Origin: Bacteriovoracales bacterium
Lineage (GTDB): Bacteria; Bdellovibrionota; Bacteriovoracia; Bacteriovoracales; Bacteriovoracaceae
Direction: 5' to 3'
Length of the DNA stretch: 64,000 nucleotides
NCBI GenBank assembly: GCA_028346125.1
Contig: JAOMEV010000006.1
Coordinates: forward strand, 1 to 64,000
A program made the translations under genes and the position numbers. Shown one piece after another: positions 49,404-59,548 of this stretch. The stretch's first letter is position 1. Each line of letters opens with the position of its first letter. The notes beneath the pieces were generated by a model, which saw only the letters and a program-made list of their open reading frames with translations, did not search any database and was not told the origin of the DNA.

Positions 49404-49426
49404 TTTTTGCAAACCGATTGCAAAAA
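49404..49426. promoter_or_regulatory. Candidate Fur/Zur-type operator, perfect 9-5-9 palindrome upstream of the CobW gene
   Basis: TTTTTGCAA-ACCGA-TTGCAAAAA. Confidence 0.6.
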
Positions 49427-49465
49427 GTGCTGCTATAGACTTTCAATGATTTCAAGGTACTGAAT

Positions 49466-50731
49466 ATGCAAAACAATGATAACTTATCTCGCCTCCCTGT
49501 TACCGTTCTTTCTGGTTTTTTGGGTGCAGGAAAAACAACACTCCTGAACCATATACTGAACAACAGAGAAGGAAAGAAAATAGCCGTCATCGTTAATGAT
49601 ATGAGCGAGATTAACATCGACGCTGAGATGGTAAAAAACTCTGAAGCAAGTTTGTCTCGAACAGAGGAAAAGCTTGTTGAAATGAGTAATGGGTGTATCT
49701 GCTGTACATTACGAGAAGACCTCCTTGAAGAAATTAATGAACTCGCAAAGCAAAAGAAATTTGAATATCTTGTTATAGAGTCCACTGGTATATCAGAGCC
49801 GCTTCCTGTAGCAGAAACCTTCACCTTTGAAGACGAAAACGGCGTTTCTCTCTCAAAGGTGGCCAAGCTAGATACCATGGTCACAGTCATTGATGCCTTG
49901 AATTTTTTAAAAGACTATGAAAGTGCTGAAGATTTAAAAGATCGAAAAATGGAACTTAGTGACGAAGACCAAAGATCCATTGCCCATCTTCTCGTAGATC
50001 AAGTTGAGTTCGCAGACGTTATTTTGATTAACAAAACAGACCTTGTGTCGAAAGAAGAATTAAAACATCTTTATGGTATAATACGCTCTCTTAATAGAGA
50101 CGCTAAAGTTATTGAAACTTCAAGATCTAAAGTTCCACTGGATGAAATTCTAAACACTAACAGGTTTAATTTTGATAAAGCTTCACAATCACCAGGATGG
50201 CTAAAGATGATGAGAGGTGATGAAAGCTCTGAAACAGACGAATACGGAATATCATCCTTTTCATTTGATGCTCGAAAACCTTTTCATCCTGAACGTTTTT
50301 ATAAGTTTATGCACACGAAGTTTCCAGGGCTTTACAGAGCGAAAGGTTATTTTTGGATTGCTTCACAGCCAGACTTTATGGCAGAGATAGCAATTGCAGG
50401 AACAGTTAGAGAGTATCACCCTAAAGGGTTTTGGTGGACAAGTATAACTAAAGAGAATTGGCCAAAAGATGAAGAGTCTCTGGCCTATATTAAAGAAAAT
50501 TGGCACCCTCACTTTGGAGATCGTTCTCAGAAGTTAGTCTTTATAGGTAAAAGTTCGATTCTTAATAAAATTAAAGACTCGCTAGAAGAAAGCTTATTGA
50601 CGGATGAAGAGCTAGGGAGAAGCGCTGACTTTATAAAACAATTGAAAGACCCTTTTGAAGATTGGAGCCAAGTTGTTCAGGCCAATGAAGCTGAAAATGC
50701 AGAGTCAAACCAAAGCTCTCAAACCCAGTAA
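49466..50731 (+). CDS. CobW/COG0523 family GTPase, candidate zinc metallochaperone
   Basis: [29 protein letters not shown] (CxCC), [21 protein letters not shown]. Confidence 0.93.
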   Translation: MQNNDNLSRLPVTVLSGFLGAGKTTLLNHILNNREGKKIAVIVNDMSEINIDAEMVKNSEASLSRTEEKLVEMSNGCICCTLREDLLEEINELAKQKKFEYLVIESTGISEPLPVAETFTFEDENGVSLSKVAKLDTMVTVIDALNFLKDYESAEDLKDRKMELSDEDQRSIAHLLVDQVEFADVILINKTDLVSKEELKHLYGIIRSLNRDAKVIETSRSKVPLDEILNTNRFNFDKASQSPGWLKMMRGDESSETDEYGISSFSFDARKPFHPERFYKFMHTKFPGLYRAKGYFWIASQPDFMAEIAIAGTVREYHPKGFWWTSITKENWPKDEESLAYIKENWHPHFGDRSQKLVFIGKSSILNKIKDSLEESLLTDEELGRSADFIKQLKDPFEDWSQVVQANEAENAESNQSSQTQ

Positions 50732-50837
50732 GCATAAGGGTGTTATTGGAAATAAAACCTACAATTATTTGTTGAATTCTTTTATTTTAAACATAAAAGA
50801 CTTTTAAGACCCACCAAAATTAGGGGAGGAAAATCAA

Positions 50838-51053
50838 ATGGAAGATGAAATTTTCCCGAAACACTATGAAACATGGAAAAAATGTATCACCGAGAAATGC
50901 AAAATTCCTTTAACGAAAGAATTCGTCAAAGGAAGAATTGCAGTTCTTTCCCAAGCAAACTCAAAAGATCGAAAAGCCTTTATTGAAAAATACGGTGTCC
51001 ATTGGACAGATAGAGTCCTTGGTTATTTCAACCAGGCGCTAGAAGAGATGTAA
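50838..51053 (+). CDS. Small hypothetical protein
   Basis: ORF with upstream GGGGAGG RBS. Confidence 0.6.
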   Translation: MEDEIFPKHYETWKKCITEKCKIPLTKEFVKGRIAVLSQANSKDRKAFIEKYGVHWTDRVLGYFNQALEEM

Positions 51054-51232
51054 TTGTAATAGATACTTTCCTTCTGCTGTTCTGTAATTTAGAGTCTCTT
51101 GAATTAACTGCCATTTAAGCTTAAAAAATCGGTATTTTTTACATGATTTTAAGTTAAGGCCTTGGAGTTAACGCCAATTTTTGTATTATTTCCTCCAATA
51201 GGATGCATCCTTTTTTTTCTTTGGAGGTTTAA

Positions 51233-51778
51233 TTGAAAAAAATAGTTCTAGGTCTTTTTTTTATAGTTACTTCTTTTTCAACTTACGCAGAAGTTAATTC
51301 CGATAGAGTTATCCAACTTTCTTATGATGTTTCAGATTATCTAGAAAATAATGCCCACTCAATGGATCAAACAGAACTTACTAGAATAAATTCCCTGCTG
51401 AATAGAGTCCTAAGAGGAGGACTTGGAAATCAATTTGGCGCTATTTGCACTCCCGATAAAAATAAGCTTATTTCTCGTAATGGCCAAGAGGTATTTGATT
51501 ACAGTTCATCTACCAGTTGTAAAAAAGGTCTCAAACAGTTTAGTCAATATGGTGCTATTTGTGCTCCTAATAATAACAAGCTTTTTTCACGTAATGGCCA
51601 AGAGGTATTTGATTACAGTTCATTTACCAGTTGTAAAAAAGGCCTTAAACAACTTGGTCAATACGGCGCTCTTTGTACCCCTAATAAAAACAAGCTCATT
51701 TCACGTAATGGCCAAGAGGTATTTGATTACAGTTCATCTACCAGTTGTAAAAAAGGCCTTAAACAACTTGGTCAATAA
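51233..51778 (+). CDS. Secreted protein with three near-identical 38-aa repeats
   Basis: Signal peptide; repeats YGAICxPxxNKLxSRNGQEVFDYSSxTSCKKGLKQ. Confidence 0.8.
   Translation: MKKIVLGLFFIVTSFSTYAEVNSDRVIQLSYDVSDYLENNAHSMDQTELTRINSLLNRVLRGGLGNQFGAICTPDKNKLISRNGQEVFDYSSSTSCKKGLKQFSQYGAICAPNNNKLFSRNGQEVFDYSSFTSCKKGLKQLGQYGALCTPNKNKLISRNGQEVFDYSSSTSCKKGLKQLGQ
51431..51772 (+). repeat. Three tandem 114-bp in-frame repeats
   Basis: CGTAATGGCCAAGAGGTATTTGATTACAGTTCAT... recurs at exactly 114-bp spacing (51476, 51590, 51704). Confidence 0.95.
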
Positions 51779-51943
51779 ACGCACTTCCCCTAACTTATTA
51801 ATATGATTTAGTTTAATTATTTTTTCTTCTGAATGCTTTTTTTAAAAACGAATGTTGGAGGAAGCCTTCTAACTAATTTAAATTAGTTGAACGATTTTTC
51901 AAGAGAACTACAAACAATTCTATTTTAACATTCCAATTTCTTA

Positions 51944-52324
51944 TTAATCACCTATAATCGCGAGTTGAATATCTTTAGCACCCAAACTAATTGGTTTAGA
52001 AGTCTTTACTTCAACACCTGATTTATCCATTGCATTCCCTGAAGGACTGATCCTTGCAACGATAACAAATGGTCCTTTAAAAGGTAAATTTGGCATCATT
52101 TTTTTTGACTCGTCTAGAATGAATTTTACTGGAAATTTTGGGGATTCTATTTTTTGAACTGCTAATGGCATTGGCATCGCACTTCCAAATTTTTTTGCAA
52201 AAACATACAATACGCCTTTAGGCACTTTTCCTTTAATACTAACTATACCGCTTAAACTTTTAGCATGTATATTTAAAGCACAAAACATAATCACACTTAG
52301 TACAGATGCTTTTATTAAATTCAT
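51944..52324 (-). CDS. Small secreted protein resembling the C-terminal domain of CcmI/CycH
   Basis: LYVFAKKFGSAMPMPLAVQKI...FPVKFILDESKKMMPN...VIVARISPSGNAM. Confidence 0.65.
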   Translation of the reverse strand: MNLIKASVLSVIMFCALNIHAKSLSGIVSIKGKVPKGVLYVFAKKFGSAMPMPLAVQKIESPKFPVKFILDESKKMMPNLPFKGPFVIVARISPSGNAMDKSGVEVKTSKPISLGAKDIQLAIIGD

Positions 52325-52456
52325 TTAATGGTCTCCAATGATCTCATATAATTTTTATCTTATACGGCTTGGTTAATTAAAGCCTTCTTCAAGGACTTTA
52401 ATTTAAAAATTTTAATTTGGAAATATGACAAAGAATAGAACGCTTCGCATTCGTGA

Positions 52457-52829
52457 TGGTGGAGGTGGTGGGAATCGAACCCACGTCCAAAGAACTCTCA
52501 GAATAACCTACTACGTGTGTAGTTCCAGATTATCGCCATGGAACAAGGCTGTCTGGTTTTGTACCCCCAGCAAACCTCAGTGATTTTTTAACTAGGTAGA
52601 CCTGACTACTCCTAGAAGACAAGTTTACAGGCCGCCTCAACCTGCTTGCATGATTCTGTTTATTGGGACATGCCCCTCAAGTAATGGATTCGCTAATTAA
52701 GCGGCCATCGCTGGTGCAAAATCATTTGATTCAGCAATTATAGTTTGATCTCCTTTTTACTGGGCCGGGAGATCAACCCAGACACGCAAATTAAACCTCG
52801 CAGTTCCCTGTCGAAGCCATGGCACCCCC
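52457..52829 (-). ncRNA. ssrA: tmRNA, one-piece
   Basis: 5' GGGGGUGCCAUGGCUUCGACAGGGAACUGCGAGG; 3' GGACGUGGGUUCGAUUCCCACCACCUCCACCA; tag reading frame ending GCC GCT TAA. Confidence 0.95.
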
Positions 52830-53000
52830 ATTTTTTAGAACACCACAAGAGAAGGAGGCTATCATGAGAGGCCCTAGAGGACAAATACAAATAAAAAATA
52901 TTGGTCAATTTTCACCTTAATGAGAAATTAGCAAAAAAGGCTTTTCAAGTTTGAATTTTAGATGGTAGAAATGGCCAATAGCATCCTGTGAGGTAGACGC

Positions 53001-53699
53001 ATGGAAACAATCAAAGTTCTCCTAGTTGAAGATGAAGAGGATATCCGTGAAATGGTTCATTTTAACCTTTTCAAAGAACGGTACGAAGTTCTCCTTGCAT
53101 CAGATGGTCAAGCCGCCTTAGACATCGCCACAAATGAAAATCCAGACCTTATTGTCCTTGATGTTATGATCCCAAAAATCGATGGTTTTGAAGTTTGTAG
53201 AACTCTCAAAAAAGGTATCGAAACAAAAAAAATTCCCATCATTATGCTGACAGCGAAAGGGGAAGAAGAGGACGTCATTAAGGGTCTTGAAGTCGGAGCT
53301 GACGACTACATAACGAAGCCTTTTAGTCCTAAAGTTCTCCTTGCGAGGATCAAAGCAGTCCTTCGACGTACAAAAACAGTCTTGAAAGGAAGCAAAAGTG
53401 TCTTTACTATAAACGACCTTAAAATAGATCACTTAAAAAGAAAGACCTTCATAAAAGATAAAGAAATAAACCTCACTTATACTGAATTTCAAATTCTCCA
53501 TTTATTGGCCCAAAAGTCTGGATGGGTTTTTACAAGGGGTCAGATCGTTGACTCTATTAGAGGTGAAAACCACGCTATTACCGATAGATCGGTAGATGTC
53601 CAAATCGTTAATTTGAGAAAAAAAATGGGTGAGCAAGGGAATATGATAGAAACAGTTAGAGGAGTCGGTTACCGATTCAAAGAAAACTTAGTGACATGA
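53001..53699 (+). CDS. phoB: OmpR/PhoB-family response regulator
   Basis: LLVEDEEDIREMV, LIVLDVMIPKIDG, DDYITKPFSPKVLLARIKAVLRR, winged helix VDVQIVNLRKKMGEQGNMIETVRGVGYRF. Confidence 0.85.
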   Translation: METIKVLLVEDEEDIREMVHFNLFKERYEVLLASDGQAALDIATNENPDLIVLDVMIPKIDGFEVCRTLKKGIETKKIPIIMLTAKGEEEDVIKGLEVGADDYITKPFSPKVLLARIKAVLRRTKTVLKGSKSVFTINDLKIDHLKRKTFIKDKEINLTYTEFQILHLLAQKSGWVFTRGQIVDSIRGENHAITDRSVDVQIVNLRKKMGEQGNMIETVRGVGYRFKENLVT

Positions 53700-55381
53700 A
53701 ACAAGCAAGGTTTTTAAAAGGATTGTATCTTCCTTATTTTTGGGGACCACTTCTTATTTTAATGATCTTTCTTCTTCTTGTCTTTTTTACCAATTTAAAA
53801 TCCTTCACTTATGAAAAAGCAAATGAGAATCTCAAGTCTCTTTCACACCTACTGCATAAAGAATATAAAGGTCCTTTTTTAGCTAAAGACCTTGAAACCC
53901 TCCAAAAAAAAATTGATATTGATAGTCAAAAACTTCAGGTAAAGATTTCTTTTTTTAAGGAGAATAAGCTCCTTTTAGAAGACAAGAGTGTTTATTTAAA
54001 AGAAGAAGACCCCGCCCTTAAATTTGAAATACCCTTCAAAAAAAATGGGGAATATCTACAAATTTCGAAGCCTTTAAAAGATCTCCATGATGATCTTCGT
54101 TATATCGTTTTTCTAATGTGTCTTATCATTGTTGTTTTATTGGCCTTTATTATTCTTCTTAACTATACGCTGACAAAAAAACTTATCCGTCCTTTAAAAT
54201 CCATGAAAAACTATGCTTTAAAAATTGCAGAAGGGGACTTTTCAAAAAAAATATCGATCAAAGAAAGACAATACAAAGAGATGAAACAGTTAGGGCACGC
54301 GCTTAACAAAATGAAAGACCAACTTGAAGGAAGAATCCAAACGATTGTTAAAAACAAAAATGAAAAAGAGGCCGTCTTTTCAAGTATGATAGAAGGTGTT
54401 TTAACAGTCGATTTAAATGGAAGAATTATTGACCTTAACAATGTCACTCGTAAACTTTTTAAGCTTGAAAGCAATCATAATTATAAAGGCTCTCCGTTAG
54501 AACAACTTGTTAATAACAAAACTATTCAAAAAATTACCACTCAACTTCTAAAAGAAAATGCTCCTATTGATACCGAAATAGACTTAGAAGGACAAAAGAT
54601 TATTCGTCTGCAAGGTTCTCCTTTAAAATCAATGGATGAAAAAATTGGAGCACTCCTTGTTCTCAATGATGTCACTCGACTTAGAAAGCTTGAACGCCAT
54701 AGAAAAGAATTTGTAGGAAATGTTTCCCACGAATTGAGAACCCCTCTCACGGCCATTTTAGGTTTTGTTGAAACAATAACTGAGGGAAAAGTCGATGATC
54801 TTGAAACTCAAAACCGATTTATTTCCATTATTCAAAAACAGGCGAACCGCCTCTACGCCATTATTGAAGATCTCCTCGACCTTTCAAGAATCGAAAAAGA
54901 AGCTGAAGGTGAGGGCAATAGAATCGAAATGACGAATCAAGATATTAAAAATATTATTGATTTGGCCCTCGTGAGTTGCCAACCTAATGCTAAAAAGAAA
55001 AACATCTCCTTAAAAGTTAATTGTCCTGAACTCCTTAAGGGAAACTTCAACTCCATTCTATTGGTTAGGGCCATCTCGAACCTTATTGATAATGCAATTA
55101 AATATGGCCCCAATTATTCAAATGTTGAAATAACCGCCTTTAAAAATAAAAATAAACTTATCTTATCAGTTAAAGATCAAGGCCCTGGCATTGATGAAAA
55201 ACACCATGAAAGACTTTTCGAAAGGTTTTACTCTGTTGATAAGGCCAGGAGTAAAGAGTTAGGTGGCTCAGGTATTGGCCTTGCCATTGTAAAACATATA
55301 GCCTTGGCCCACGGTGGCCAAGTAAAAGTTGAAAGTAGCCCAGGAAAAGGATCCACTTTTTCTCTTCAACTTTCTCATTAA
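53696..55381 (+). CDS. phoR: PhoR-like sensor histidine kinase (TM, HAMP, PAS, HisKA, HATPase)
   Basis: [52 protein letters not shown]; overlaps the regulator gene by 4 bp. Confidence 0.87.
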   Translation: MKQARFLKGLYLPYFWGPLLILMIFLLLVFFTNLKSFTYEKANENLKSLSHLLHKEYKGPFLAKDLETLQKKIDIDSQKLQVKISFFKENKLLLEDKSVYLKEEDPALKFEIPFKKNGEYLQISKPLKDLHDDLRYIVFLMCLIIVVLLAFIILLNYTLTKKLIRPLKSMKNYALKIAEGDFSKKISIKERQYKEMKQLGHALNKMKDQLEGRIQTIVKNKNEKEAVFSSMIEGVLTVDLNGRIIDLNNVTRKLFKLESNHNYKGSPLEQLVNNKTIQKITTQLLKENAPIDTEIDLEGQKIIRLQGSPLKSMDEKIGALLVLNDVTRLRKLERHRKEFVGNVSHELRTPLTAILGFVETITEGKVDDLETQNRFISIIQKQANRLYAIIEDLLDLSRIEKEAEGEGNRIEMTNQDIKNIIDLALVSCQPNAKKKNISLKVNCPELLKGNFNSILLVRAISNLIDNAIKYGPNYSNVEITAFKNKNKLILSVKDQGPGIDEKHHERLFERFYSVDKARSKELGGSGIGLAIVKHIALAHGGQVKVESSPGKGSTFSLQLSH

Positions 55382-55547
55382 AAAAACCTTTTCAATCAAA
55401 TAAAAAAATTAATTCTGTAAATCTTTGACGGAGAATAAAGATCTAGGTAAATATATTTTTCTTTCATAAAATAATTTTTAACCCGATAATATTTAATAGA
55501 TTAAAGGAATTATGAATACGCCAAAATTTTTATAGAAAAAGGAGCTC

Positions 55548-56087
55548 TTGATGAAAAAGCTTAATTCTCTCACAATTCCCCTACTCCTCATTTTATCTCT
55601 TTCATTTTTTGGATGTGAAAGTGGACAGGTCGAAAAAAAGGCCGAGAAAAAAGTCGAGGACGTTGCAACCCAAGATGGTGGTGAAGATAGTGCATCCCAA
55701 TTAGTATCTGGGGCCAGTTCAGATGATGGAAAGGCCTGTGCTGGTGAAGGTGACTGCTTAAGAACTGTTAACTTCGCTTTTGATAGCAGTGTACTTTCTT
55801 CCAACGCACGAGACATTTTAGACGACAATGCGAACTTTCTTAAAGTTCAAAAAGATGGAAACCTAAAAATTACCATTGAAGGGCATTGTGATGAGAGAGG
55901 AAGTGTTCAATACAACCTTGCTCTTGGAGAAAGAAGAGCGAAGTCTGTAAGAAACTATCTTGTTTCAGCTGGTGTTAATGCTAACAATTTGAATGTCCAG
56001 ACTTATGGAAAAGAAAGAGGCCTAGATGATGGGCACAATGAAGCAGCTTGGGCGAAAAATAGAAGGGCCAACTTCGTTGTTCAATAA
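55548..56087 (+). CDS. pal: Peptidoglycan-associated lipoprotein (OmpA-like domain)
   Basis: Lipobox LSFFGCES; VNFAFDSSVLS, IEGHCDERGSVQYNLALGERRAKSVRNYL. Confidence 0.92.
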   Translation: MMKKLNSLTIPLLLILSLSFFGCESGQVEKKAEKKVEDVATQDGGEDSASQLVSGASSDDGKACAGEGDCLRTVNFAFDSSVLSSNARDILDDNANFLKVQKDGNLKITIEGHCDERGSVQYNLALGERRAKSVRNYLVSAGVNANNLNVQTYGKERGLDDGHNEAAWAKNRRANFVVQ

Positions 56088-56098
56088 GATCTAAGTTA

Positions 56099-56392
56099 AT
56101 GATCAAAAAAGTTTTTATAGTATTATTGGTGGCGTCCTGTGGTTTAACCACAGTTCGCCCCAAACTTGAGATGAGTTTCGCAGCGGCTGCTTTCATAGCT
56201 GCCAGAAATGCCAAGGCCCAAGAAACCGCCCCTACAATCTACAGAAAAGCTGAGTATTACTACCTTAAGGCAAAGTCCTATTACAGAAGAAAGTATTTTG
56301 ATAAAGCAAAAAAATTCTTTAAGGCCTCTCAAAAATTATCTGAAAGAGCAGAATATATTGCCAAAAGAAAAGAAACCCTTAAAAATCTTTAA
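56099..56392 (+). CDS. Small lipoprotein, DUF4398-like
   Basis: VASCGL lipobox-like; AAAAFIAARNAKAQETAPTIYRKAEYYYLKAKSYYRRKYFDKAKKFF. Confidence 0.6.
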   Translation: MIKKVFIVLLVASCGLTTVRPKLEMSFAAAAFIAARNAKAQETAPTIYRKAEYYYLKAKSYYRRKYFDKAKKFFKASQKLSERAEYIAKRKETLKNL

Positions 56393-56421
56393 ATAGGCTT
56401 CACTTTTAAAAGGAATTTTTC

Positions 56422-57189
56422 ATGAAACTCCTCCTTCCTCTTATGCTTCTTTTTATTTTTTCATGTAAAACCCAAGAGCAAATTAGAAGACAGCAAATGG
56501 TCGATAATATGGCCATGCAAATGGTACAAAACCAAAAACTCTCTGCAGATACAACAATGAGGCTTCAAAATCTGGAGCAGCAAATACAAGAAACGACAGG
56601 AAAGTTTGAGGAAAAAGATCACCGTAAAGAAGTTCTTATTAAAAAAGACCTTGAGGAGCTTAAAAAAACAATTTCCATTCTTCAAGAGCTTGACCAAAAC
56701 AACCAATCACAAATTGATGGGCTATCAAATGATATAGAAGTCATAAAGTTAAAACTGGAAGAAAACAAAAAGTTTATGGCCAAGGTGCTTGAGACATTAG
56801 ATAAGCTCACCAAAGTTCCTGCCCGAAAAAAAGTAAGACCTTATGATAAGGCCATAAAACTCTACCGGTCAGGAAGGTATAAAAAGGCACGACCAGCTTT
56901 AGAAAAATTACTTAAAAGTAGAAAAGTTAGAGGAAATAGGAAGGCCAGAATCTATCATAATCTTGGAATGATTGCGTATATGGATAAAAGGTATCGAGAG
57001 GCAACAGTTCTTTTCAGTAAGCTCTTTACCAAATATCCAAAAGCACCCTATAACCCCAATGGGCTCTATTTTTTGGGAAAATCCTTTCTTAAGCTTGGGC
57101 AAAAAGAAAATGCAAAGGGTATTTTTAAAGAGCTCATCAAGAAGTACCCTCGCAGTAAAAAGGTAAAAGACGCCAAAAAATACCTGTAA
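56422..57189 (+). CDS. CpoB/YbgF-like coiled-coil plus TPR lipoprotein
   Basis: Lipobox IFSCKT, coiled coil, C-terminal TPRs; downstream of pal. Confidence 0.75.
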   Translation: MKLLLPLMLLFIFSCKTQEQIRRQQMVDNMAMQMVQNQKLSADTTMRLQNLEQQIQETTGKFEEKDHRKEVLIKKDLEELKKTISILQELDQNNQSQIDGLSNDIEVIKLKLEENKKFMAKVLETLDKLTKVPARKKVRPYDKAIKLYRSGRYKKARPALEKLLKSRKVRGNRKARIYHNLGMIAYMDKRYREATVLFSKLFTKYPKAPYNPNGLYFLGKSFLKLGQKENAKGIFKELIKKYPRSKKVKDAKKYL

Positions 57190-57252
57190 AAGCTTCTTTC
57201 CCCTCCACAGATTGATATTTTATGCTAGGATTTGCTCCCAAAGGAGTAAATA

Positions 57253-58374
57253 TTGCAAGGCACAAATAAGACCCAATTAGTTCTTGGTATAGAGACAAGC
57301 TGTGATGACACATCTATCTGCCTTTTATCAGGCCTTCCTGGAAAGGATGCTCCTTCACCAGAAGTACTCGCTCACCTTTCCTTTTCCCAAGAAAAAATCC
57401 TAAAAAAATGGGGTGGCGTAGTTCCTGAGATTGCCTCCAGAAATCATTTGGCCAAACTCACACCTCTTATACAAGAGGCCTTTGAAGTTGCAAAAAAAGA
57501 CCCCAAAGACATCGACCTTTTAGGGGTTACAACCCATCCTGGTCTTTTAGGTCCCCTGCTTACAGGACTCAGCGCGGCAAAATCAATCTCGCTCATTTTT
57601 GAAAAACCTATACTGCCAGTGAACCATGTCTATGCTCACTTGGAGGCCATTCACCTTTCAAAAAATGTAAATATCACCTACCCCTATTTTGGTCTTATAG
57701 TGAGTGGAGGCCATAGCCTGTACTTACTTGTCCGATCTCCCGAGGATTTTGAAATTCTTGGAAATACTCGAGATGATGCCGCTGGAGAGGCCTTCGATAA
57801 AGGCGGTAAGCTCATTGGGCTCGGCTATCCAGCGGGAAGAGTTATTGATGACCTGGCCAAAGAAGGAAACTGTGAAGCCTTTGACTTTCCTATAGGTCTT
57901 AAGCATTCAAAGGATAGTTCCCTCAGTTTTTCTGGAGTAAAAACTGCCATGAGGCAGTTTCTTGAAAATAACCCCGAACACATTTTAAAAGACAAAACCA
58001 TTCCCGAAGAAGGAACCCCTGAAAGAAAAAACCTCGCTGATCTTTGCGCTTCCTACCAAGAGGCCATCGTCAAGGCCCTTGCCCTTAAGGCAAAGTTTGC
58101 AATGGAGAAGGCCCTTTCTCTTTCAGGTGAAAAAAGTCTCCAGCTCGTTGTAGGCGGAGGCGTCGCCTGTAACTCCAGGCTTCGTACTTCCCTAAAAGAA
58201 AAATTTATTGAAACCTATTTTGTTGAGCCCAAGTTCTGCACCGATAATGGGGCCATGATTGCCAATTTTGCTCTTAGAAACTTTGAAAGTGCAGTGGCCT
58301 TCCCGGAATGCCTTTCCCTCGATGCCAAAAGTAGCTTTATCAAAAAAACTCGCATTGTAAGGAAAAAATCTTGA
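57253..58374 (+). CDS. tsaD: tRNA N6-threonylcarbamoyladenosine biosynthesis protein TsaD
   Basis: LGIETSCDDTSICL, VNHVYAHLEAIHL, LIVSGGHSLYLLV, DDAAGEAFDKGGKLIGLGYPAG, VVGGGVACNSRLR. Confidence 0.96.
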   Translation: MQGTNKTQLVLGIETSCDDTSICLLSGLPGKDAPSPEVLAHLSFSQEKILKKWGGVVPEIASRNHLAKLTPLIQEAFEVAKKDPKDIDLLGVTTHPGLLGPLLTGLSAAKSISLIFEKPILPVNHVYAHLEAIHLSKNVNITYPYFGLIVSGGHSLYLLVRSPEDFEILGNTRDDAAGEAFDKGGKLIGLGYPAGRVIDDLAKEGNCEAFDFPIGLKHSKDSSLSFSGVKTAMRQFLENNPEHILKDKTIPEEGTPERKNLADLCASYQEAIVKALALKAKFAMEKALSLSGEKSLQLVVGGGVACNSRLRTSLKEKFIETYFVEPKFCTDNGAMIANFALRNFESAVAFPECLSLDAKSSFIKKTRIVRKKS

Positions 58375-59168
58375 ACCAAAAATATCCATGGGCCAATAAA
58401 GACTTAGGACAGCACTTCCTTGTAAATGAAGAAGTTATTTCAAACATATGTCATGACTTCAAGTCCCAAGCAAAGGCCATCATAGAAGTTGGACCTGGGC
58501 CTGGAATTCTTACTCAATACCTTTCTAAAATAGAGTGCCCCTACACTGTTATTGAAAAAGATTTAAGGTTTAAAACCTATTTGGAAGAGTGGATCTCTAA
58601 TAATCAAATCGTCTGGGGAGATGCTCTTGAAGCTAACCTAAGTGACCTTATCGACTCAAAAAGTTTTCCAAAAAAAGATATTTGGATGGTTTCAAACCTT
58701 CCCTACAATATTAGTGTCCCTCTTACACTTAAGTTCACAAAAGCTTCAGAAATCAAGTTCATGACCCTCATGATGCAAAAAGAAGTTGCTGAAAGGATGC
58801 TACCAGAAGGTAAAAAGGCCTCCAAAAATATGAATTCTCTCATGGCACTCACTCAAACTTATTTCGAAGTTCAAAAGCTTTGCCATGTCGACCCAAAATC
58901 CTTCCTTCCCCCACCAAAAGTAGATTCCTCGGTTTTAAGTTTCATCAGAAGAGAAAACCCAATCTTTCCTCTTGAAGAGATACCTTCACTTGAAAAATTT
59001 TTCAAAAAGCTTTTTATCCAAAGAAGAAAACAGATGGGTAAAGTGCTCAAACTTCATTTTCCTCAAGAAAAAGTTGAAGAAGTTTTATCTACACTTGAAA
59101 TTGATTCCCGGAGAAGAGCCGAAACACTTTCTCTTGAAGAGGTCCATAAACTCTATAAATTATTCTAG
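58371..59168 (+). CDS. rsmA: 16S rRNA A1518/A1519 dimethyltransferase
   Basis: KDLGQHFLVNEEVI, EVGPGPGILTQYL, VSNLPYNISVPL. Confidence 0.95.
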   Translation: MNQKYPWANKDLGQHFLVNEEVISNICHDFKSQAKAIIEVGPGPGILTQYLSKIECPYTVIEKDLRFKTYLEEWISNNQIVWGDALEANLSDLIDSKSFPKKDIWMVSNLPYNISVPLTLKFTKASEIKFMTLMMQKEVAERMLPEGKKASKNMNSLMALTQTYFEVQKLCHVDPKSFLPPPKVDSSVLSFIRRENPIFPLEEIPSLEKFFKKLFIQRRKQMGKVLKLHFPQEKVEEVLSTLEIDSRRRAETLSLEEVHKLYKLF

Positions 59169-59224
59169 AATCCTCCTCTCTAAAAAAACTCATTTTTCAA
59201 AAAAAACCATGTATAATATCACTC

Positions 59225-59548
59225 ATGGAAGAAAAAGACCTTTTGCAAAAGTTGTACACTCTCCCCATCGGACTTATTGAATTTACTCAAGATGAAAAGG
59301 GAAAATCACAACTAGGATTAGTAACACCTGAGATTATCAGAATGCTTGCCGGTACAAAGTTTATTGACAACCTTGATTCACTTAACCCTTACATTGAAAA
59401 CAATAAAAGCCTCCAAGAGTTGAGCACAATATTGAAACAAGAAAGTTTACTTCTCTTAGTTGGTGGGAAAGGGGAATCCAAGTATATCTTTTTAATCGAT
59501 AAAGGTCGGCTATTAAAGTCTTCCACTAAAATAACTAGGGAAAAGTAG
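59225..59548 (+). CDS. Small hypothetical protein, tandem paralogue 1
   Basis: LPIGLIEFTQDEKGKSQLGLVTPEIIRML...LNPYIENNKSLQEL. Confidence 0.65.
   Translation: MEEKDLLQKLYTLPIGLIEFTQDEKGKSQLGLVTPEIIRMLAGTKFIDNLDSLNPYIENNKSLQELSTILKQESLLLLVGGKGESKYIFLIDKGRLLKSSTKITREK

Noticed and set aside
49381-49890. 169-aa reverse ORF over CobW
   Set aside because: Antisense of the strongly conserved CobW GTPase region and it covers the operator palindrome.
51431-51772. CRISPR array
   Set aside because: Direct repeats are contiguous, in-frame and coding, with no unique spacers.
51423-51806. 127-aa ORF on the + strand overlapping the repeat protein
   Set aside because: Out-of-frame artefact of the 114-bp repeats; the frame with a signal peptide and paired Cys (51233-51778) is the real one.
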